NCBI GenBank assembly: GCA_030748495.1
Contig: JASMLX010000013.1
Coordinates: 1-64,000, forward strand
DNA length: 64,000 nucleotides
Reading direction: 5' to 3'
Source of the DNA: Candidatus Poribacteria bacterium
Lineage (GTDB): Bacteria > Poribacteria > WGA-4E > UBA9662
Positions 58,501-64,000 of the stretch are shown here, one piece after another (position 1 is the stretch's first letter; each line of letters begins with the position of its first letter). The notes beneath the pieces were generated by a model. That model was not told the DNA's origin, did not search any database, and saw only the letters and a list, made by a program, of their open reading frames with translations. The translations under genes and the position numbers were made by a program.

Positions 58501-59532
58501 CAGCGAAAAAACGAAGAAATCCGTGAAATTCTACGAGGCCGGACTTTAGCCAGTAACCTTCACGATGAGACACAAGTGTTAGCAAGAGCCGGGGAATTGC
58601 TGACGGAGGAGATATTAGAACAGACAGGGTTGCTAGATCGGATTATTGTCGATGATCCGCAAGCCATGGGACGGGTTCAGCAAATTCGTCAATTGGCACA
58701 GGTCCGGGTCAACGCCCATATTATGGAACGGAACGATCGAATCGATAAGGTGCAAAAAGGCGACGAACTGAAACCCGGTGTTCTAAAGCTAGTCAAGGTT
58801 TATATTGCTACGCGGCGTAAGATCTCCGTGGGCGACAAGATGGCGGGGCGACACGGCAATAAAGGGGTGGTTTCCAAGATTTTGCCGGTTGAAGATATGC
58901 CGTACCTGGAAGATGGTACGCCAATTGACATCGCGCTTAATCCACTGGGTGTCCCTTCCCGGATGAATGTGGGTCAGATTTTAGAAACCCACCTGGGCTG
59001 GGCGGTAAAGGCGTTGGGATTGCGAATAGCGACACCGGTTTTCGATGGGGCCACAGAAGATGAGATAGGGGATCTGCTTGAAAAGGCCGGTTTGCCGAGA
59101 ACCGGAAAAACTACTTTATATGATGGTCGCACAGGTGAATCGTTCCATCAAGAAGCCACCGTAGGTTACGCTTACATGTTGAAGCTGAATCACATGGTGG
59201 ATGATAAACTTCACGCCCGAAGCACCGGCCCTTACTCACTGGTAACACAACAACCCTTGGGTGGGAAAGCCCAACAGGGTGGGCAACGACTGGGTGAAAT
59301 GGAGGTCTGGGCTCTGGAAGCCTATGGTGCAGCCTACACCTTGCAAGAGTTGCTGACGATTAAGTCGGATGATGTCAATGGCCGAAGTAAGATTTACGAA
59401 ACCTTGGTTAAAGGGCAGAACTCGCCACCACCCGGCACACCGGAATCATTCAACGTTCTGGTCAAAGAGCTACAAAGCCTAGGATTGGATGTTTCCCTAG
59501 AGCAAAAACGATCACAACGCGGCAACCAATGA
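55555..59532 (+). CDS. rpoB: RNA polymerase subunit beta
   Basis: The 1,325-residue protein is RpoB, close to the 1,342 of E. coli. It carries the expected stretches: [20 protein letters not shown] at the N-terminus, [62 protein letters not shown], and the C-terminal [20 protein letters not shown]. In the rifampicin-binding cluster Gln520 (codon 57112-57114) lies where E. coli has Asp516, and Ile occupies the 518 position, while the equivalents of His526, Arg529 and Ser531 are retained. The gene stands alone behind its own promoter instead of following rplJ-rplL. The rpoC gene starts 229 bases downstream. Confidence 0.98.
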   Translation: [1325 protein letters not shown]

Positions 59533-59711
59533 TTCTGGTTAAAGGCCAGAAATTACCTTTTCATACATCGCTGGTTTTTAGGTCGACTTGTTAGCCGTGG
59601 CGGCCGTTGTTAGTAATCTTTAGCTTGCCTAGCCTGCACTATTTCAGACCACTGGATAGTGAACCAATATTCTCATACTCTCAATATTTCTTTAGTAAGC
59701 ACAAAAATTAT

Positions 59712-59732
59712 GTCCCCAACTCGGTTGGGGAC
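59712..59732 (+). promoter_or_regulatory. GC-rich hairpin in the rpoB-rpoC spacer
   Basis: GTCCCCAAC (59712-59720) and GTTGGGGAC (59724-59732) form a perfect nine-base stem with a TCG loop, 16 bases before the rpoC Shine-Dalgarno. There is no T-tract, so it is more likely an RNA-processing or translation-control element than a terminator. A weaker stem (TTCTGG/CCAGAA, 59533-59551) lies just after the rpoB stop. Confidence 0.6.
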
Positions 59733-59761
59733 TATAACTATCAGAGTCGGAGGCTTGCACT

Positions 59762-62700
59762 TTGAATACAGTTAGATCTTCTAATCTAAATGACTTCGAT
59801 ACAATTTCTATCAGCATCGCTTCACCAGAACTGATCAAGACATGGGCAAAGCAGTCTGCATGTCGGCATATAACAGACGGAATTATTCCAGGCACTGTGC
59901 CCGATTGCTCATGCAGTGAAGTCAAGAAACCGGAAACGATCAACTATCGTACCTTTCGCCCGGAAAAAGATGGGCTATTTTGTGAAATCATCTTCGGTAC
60001 GACCAAAGACTGGGAGTGCCAATGCGGCAAATATAAGCGGATTAAACACCGAGGGACCATCTGTGACCGATGCGGCGTTGAGGTGACGCAACAGAAAGTA
60101 CGACGGGAGCGCATGGGTTACATAGAACTGGCAGCGCCGGTTTCACATATTTGGTTTTTTAAGGGACTGCCTTCCCGTATTGGTCTCTTTTTGGATCTGA
60201 TGCTTCGTGAGGTTGAGCGTATCCTCTACTTTGAATCCTATATTGTACTGGAAGTCGATGAGGGTTTACCCCCAATCTTGAGTGAGGAGACGGATCAACG
60301 AATTGAACCACCAACCGTCAGACAAGTTTTATCGGAAGATGAATACCAAAAATATAAGGAGTTTTATCCAACCGGTTGGCGTGCCGATATGGGAGCAGCC
60401 GCAATTCGCGAACTGTTGGAACAGATAGATCTGGATCGAGAGGCTGAGAAATTACGAGCTGAACTAGCCCAAACAGGTAGTAAGCAGAAAGCGAAGAAGC
60501 TAACTAAGCGGCTACAGTTAGTCAATGGATTCCAAAATTCGGGCAATAGACCAGAATGGCTGATTCTGACCGTTATCCCTGTGGTCCCACCAGATTTACG
60601 TCCTCTAGTAGCACTAGATGGTGGTCGTTTCGCGACAAGCGATCTAAACGACCTCTATCGACGGGTGATTAACCGCAACAATCGGCTAAAGCGATTGATG
60701 GATTTACGTGCACCGGAAATTATCATTCGCAACGAAAAGCGGATGTTACAAGAAGCCGTTGATGCACTACTAGATAATGGTAAGCACGGACGAACGGTTC
60801 GCGGCCCGGGCACTCGTCCACTCAAATCGCTGTCGGATATGCTGAAAGGGAAGGGTGGGCGTTTTCGCCAGAACCTATTAGGTAAGCGGGTCGATTATTC
60901 GGGCCGTAGCGTAGTTGTCGTCGGCCCGGAATTAGAACTCCATCAGTGCGGCCTACCTAAGGAGATGGCCATTGAGTTGTTCAAACCGTTTATTATTCAT
61001 AAGTTGCAAGATCAGGGATATGCGCCAACGATCAAAAAAGCAAAAAGTATGACGGAAAAGGTTGAGCCCGAAGTTTGGGACGTGTTGGAGGAGGTAATTC
61101 AGGATCACCCGGTGTTGCTGAATCGAGCACCAACACTTCACCGATTGGGTATTCAAGCCTTTGAACCACAGTTGGTGGAAGGTAGAGCAATCCGGATTCA
61201 CCCGCTAGTTTGTGGCGCATTCAACGCTGATTTTGACGGAGATCAAATGGCCGTTCACGTCCCACTTGGGCCGGAAGCCCAAGTCGAAGCCAAACTGCTA
61301 ATGATGGCGACGAGTAACATCCTTAAACCGGCTCATGGTGGACCAATTGCGGTACCCGAATTGGACATCGTCCTTGGTTGCAGTTTCTTAACTAAAAGCG
61401 TGCCGGAAGCTAATCGGCCCCCGATGAATAAAGGGCCAAAATATTTTGATAACCACGATGAAGTGTTGTTAGCTCACGGTAGCGACCAACTACACCTTCA
61501 TGATACAGTTGACCTTCATTTCAAGGAAACGAATGGAACACCAGTTCGCACAACAGTCGGTCGAGTAATCTTTAATCAAATTGTTCCTGACGAACTCAAG
61601 TTTGTTGATCAAGAGACCAACATCAGTGTTCCATTTATCAACCAAGAAATGCATGCCCCGGACCTATCGCAATTGGTTTCGCGTTGTTTTGAGGAATTGG
61701 GTAACCGACGGACTGTTGAATTCCTACACGAACTGAAGCAACTTGGATTTCATTATGCGACCCTATCGGGTATTTCAATTGGCATTGATGATATGATTAT
61801 ACCGGCAGAAAAGGAGCGGTTGATCCAGGATGCCTGGGAAGAAGTACAGGAAATTGAAAGCGATTTCAGTCGAGGGGAGATTAGTCCGGGCGAACGATAT
61901 AACAAGATTATTAATGTCTGGCTAGACCGGATTGATCAGATTGAAGACGCACTCTTTAGCGAACTTGAAAAAGGTCGTGAACATGAGATTGAAGGTTTCA
62001 GTCCTATTCACATTATGGCCGATTCTGGAGCTAGAAGTAAAAAATCCTCACTCCGCCAGATTAGTGGATTAAGAGGCTTGATGGCAAAGCCGTCAGGTGA
62101 GATTATTGAGCACCCGATTGAATCCTGTTTCCGTGAAGGGCTGTCGGTACTGGAGTATTTCACTTCCACACACGGAGCTCGAAAAGGATTAGCCGATACG
62201 GCTATCAAAACTGCTAGTAGTGGCTACCTAACACGGAAATTGGTCGATGTGGCACAGGATGTCATGATTACCATGAATGATTGCTACACTAGCGGGTATA
62301 TTGTCAAGTCGGCTGGTGAGGAGGCAGAAGTTAAAATTTCAGCCCAGATTGTTGGTCGAACTTTTGCAGGTGTCATTGATCAGGAAACAGACCGGGTAAT
62401 CTCAACTGTTATTCACAATGAGAATGGTGAAATTTTGGCAACTCAAGACCAACTGATTAACCGAAACTTGGCCGAGCAGATTGAGCAACATGGCTACACT
62501 AGAATTGCCGTCCGCTCGCCTCTAAGTTGTGAGGCCCCTCAAGGCATTTGTGCCAAGTGTTACGGCACAGATCTATCAACGGGGCAACCCGTGGACTTGG
62601 GAGAGGCCGTCGGGATCATTGCGGCCCAATCTATCGGTGAACCCGGAACTCAATTGACAATGAGAACTTTTCATACAGGCGGAACTGCTACTGGGGATGT

Positions 62701-64000
62701 AATCGAATCGCAAGTGACTGCCAGCAATGCAGGTAAAGTGCGTTACTCCCAGGTAGAGTTCGTCGATCGGTCTATTATCGGTGAAGTTGGAAAGCCACTA
62801 ACAGAAGATCTCCTAAATAGTGAGGGCGAGGTTATTGCCCACATAGGCGATTCGATTACTCAGGAAATTTTCGAACGTCATCAAGAACGGGTAGTACTCT
62901 CCAAGCAGAACGCTGAGTTGCAGATTGTCAATCCTGAAACAACGGTTATTTTGGAAAGACACGATTTGCCGGTTGGAACCAGACTATTCGTGGAAGAAGA
63001 GGAAATAGTTGCCGTCGGGCAAAGTCTATCGGAATTTGACCCTTACCGAATTCCAATTTTGACAAAGCAACCAGGAACCGTAGTCTTCCAAAATATTGTT
63101 GAAGGCCGAACTGTTCGTGAAGACAAAACCAGCGGCTTGGCCGAGCGGGTGATCATCGAGTATAAAGGGGATGCTCCACCTCGAATTGACATTCAGGCTA
63201 ATGACGGCGAAATTATTGGGAGTTACCTGATGCCAGTTGGCGCTCACCTTTCTATCGCCGATGGCGAAAAAGTAAAGGAGGGTTTCACCCTGGCCCGGTT
63301 GCCGAAAGAAGCCGCCAAGAGTAGCGATATTGTGAGCGGGTTACCTCGAATCACAGAACTATTTGAAGCTCGGAAGCCGAAAGACGCTGCCTTCATCGCT
63401 GAGATCGACGGTCTGGTTCAGTTACAGGGCATCAGTCGTGGCATGCACATTCTAAAGATTGTCAACCCGGAGACGGGGGTAGAGAGTAAATCTGCGCGTA
63501 TTCCGGTGGGCAAATACCTTCTGGTTGATGAAGGTGACGAGGTCAAAACAGGCGATGCTCTCACCGATGGCCCTATTAACCCGCACGATATTTTGGAATC
63601 CAAAGGTTTAGAAGATGTTCAGGCTTATCTGATCGACGAAGTTCAAACCGTCTACCGAGCGCAAGGTGAACGGATCAACGACAAACACGTTGAGGTTATT
63701 ATTCATCAGATGCTGGATAAAGTGACGATTACCGACACCGGCGAAACTGAATTACTGGAAGAAGAAGAGATCAGTCGGACTCGCTTCGAAGCAATTAACG
63801 AGCGAGCGAGGTCGGGTTATATCGTCAAGTCGTCTGGTATTGAAGTTGGGGACCAACCAACGGAAGATCTACGAAATAGTGAAGGTGAGGTTATTGCTCC
63901 GGCTGGCGACACAATTACTCAAGAACATCTTGATCAGATCGCAGGACTAGAAGATGAAGGCACAATTGCAACTCAAATTGATGGCCGAACCTTTGTTGGT
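59762..64000 (+). CDS. rpoC: RNA polymerase subunit beta', 3' end cut by window
   Basis: Open from TTG at 59762 to the right edge (1,413 codons). The TTG start is supported by GGAGG eight bases upstream; no in-frame ATG lies near. Motifs in order: first zinc site [40 protein letters not shown]; catalytic [16 protein letters not shown]; bridge/trigger region [20 protein letters not shown]; second zinc site with Cys in NDCYTSG and [14 protein letters not shown]. The C-terminal part (from about 63808) does not continue as the usual GRPVLLGITKASL but repeats the SGYIVKS and TEDL..SEGEVIA stretches seen earlier at 62289 and 62780, a duplicated insertion module described in the findings. The true C-terminus lies beyond the window. 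Confidence 0.96.
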   Translation, partial: MNTVRSSNLNDFDTISISIASPELIKTWAKQSACRHITDGIIPGTVPDCSCSEVKKPETINYRTFRPEKDGLFCEIIFGTTKDWECQCGKYKRIKHRGTICDRCGVEVTQQKVRRERMGYIELAAPVSHIWFFKGLPSRIGLFLDLMLREVERILYFESYIVLEVDEGLPPILSEETDQRIEPPTVRQVLSEDEYQKYKEFYPTGWRADMGAAAIRELLEQIDLDREAEKLRAELAQTGSKQKAKKLTKRLQLVNGFQNSGNRPEWLILTVIPVVPPDLRPLVALDGGRFATSDLNDLYRRVINRNNRLKRLMDLRAPEIIIRNEKRMLQEAVDALLDNGKHGRTVRGPGTRPLKSLSDMLKGKGGRFRQNLLGKRVDYSGRSVVVVGPELELHQCGLPKEMAIELFKPFIIHKLQDQGYAPTIKKAKSMTEKVEPEVWDVLEEVIQDHPVLLNRAPTLHRLGIQAFEPQLVEGRAIRIHPLVCGAFNADFDGDQMAVHVPLGPEAQVEAKLLMMATSNILKPAHGGPIAVPELDIVLGCSFLTKSVPEANRPPMNKGPKYFDNHDEVLLAHGSDQLHLHDTVDLHFKETNGTPVRTTVGRVIFNQIVPDELKFVDQETNISVPFINQEMHAPDLSQLVSRCFEELGNRRTVEFLHELKQLGFHYATLSGISIGIDDMIIPAEKERLIQDAWEEVQEIESDFSRGEISPGERYNKIINVWLDRIDQIEDALFSELEKGREHEIEGFSPIHIMADSGARSKKSSLRQISGLRGLMAKPSGEIIEHPIESCFREGLSVLEYFTSTHGARKGLADTAIKTASSGYLTRKLVDVAQDVMITMNDCYTSGYIVKSAGEEAEVKISAQIVGRTFAGVIDQETDRVISTVIHNENGEILATQDQLINRNLAEQIEQHGYTRIAVRSPLSCEAPQGICAKCYGTDLSTGQPVDLGEAVGIIAAQSIGEPGTQLTMRTFHTGGTATGDVIESQVTASNAGKVRYSQVEFVDRSIIGEVGKPLTEDLLNSEGEVIAHIGDSITQEIFERHQERVVLSKQNAELQIVNPETTVILERHDLPVGTRLFVEEEEIVAVGQSLSEFDPYRIPILTKQPGTVVFQNIVEGRTVREDKTSGLAERVIIEYKGDAPPRIDIQANDGEIIGSYLMPVGAHLSIADGEKVKEGFTLARLPKEAAKSSDIVSGLPRITELFEARKPKDAAFIAEIDGLVQLQGISRGMHILKIVNPETGVESKSARIPVGKYLLVDEGDEVKTGDALTDGPINPHDILESKGLEDVQAYLIDEVQTVYRAQGERINDKHVEVIIHQMLDKVTITDTGETELLEEEEISRTRFEAINERARSGYIVKSSGIEVGDQPTEDLRNSEGEVIAPAGDTITQEHLDQIAGLEDEGTIATQIDGRTFVG

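Overview
The window reads as a chromosomal segment of a Gram-negative (diderm) bacterium. It carries lipid A genes (lpxB, lpxK), ExbB/ExbD-type energisers, an SLBB polysaccharide exporter with a Wzz-like co-polymerase, several lipoproteins, and rpoB plus most of rpoC. The combination of giant secreted proteins (FGE-fold, YWTD/PD40 beta-propellers, cadherin-like repeats), a PduL-type phosphotransacylase with a microcompartment-type flavoprotein, and a UPF0182 membrane protein is what I would expect from Candidatus Poribacteria (sponge symbionts) or a related lineage. That placement is an inference from gene content; no 16S gene is present. No tRNA, rRNA, CRISPR array, integrase or intact insertion sequence was seen.

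Layout. 1-2978 (minus) is an Ig-like/beta-helix/FGE-fold secreted protein cut by the left edge. 3340-17607 (minus) is a giant mosaic surface protein of about 4,755 residues. Divergent from it, 18200-22639 (plus) is a secreted cadherin-like repeat protein with the same C-terminal module as the giant. 23205-26090 holds pduL, a flavoprotein and an Arg/Ser/Tyr-rich secreted protein, overlapping end to start, with a sigma-70-like promoter upstream. 26242-41720 (plus) is an envelope block: DUF5683-like protein, NTF2-like lipoprotein, Wzz-like protein, a large lipoprotein/outer-membrane protein behind tandem promoters, exbB-exbD-exbD, a nine-SLBB export protein and UPF0182. 41925-45079 (minus) is a PKD-like lipoprotein followed by a 755-residue membrane-anchored protein. 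45917-46877 is a medium-chain dehydrogenase broken by one frameshift. 47156-51004 is an AI-2E family permease, lpxB and lpxK. 51265-54896 (minus) is a serine hydrolase, RadC, cupin and DSD1/D-threonine-aldolase-like operon. 55435-64000 is a textbook promoter, rpoB and rpoC (cut by the right edge), not attached to the usual ribosomal-protein genes.

How the parts relate. Two gene sets look functionally coherent. The first is the envelope/export block (Wzz-like, SLBB exporter, ExbB/ExbD, outer-membrane lipoprotein), probably for surface polysaccharide and energised outer-membrane transport. The second is pduL plus flavoprotein, both with N-terminal amphipathic helices like microcompartment encapsulation peptides, though no shell gene is visible. 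The most unusual material is in the two large surface proteins: a shared module present four times, two apparently interleaved beta-propellers, FGE folds without the catalytic cysteine pair, and a large internal duplication. RpoC also carries what looks like a duplicated sandwich-barrel insertion near its C-terminus, and RpoB has Gln at the position of E. coli Asp516.
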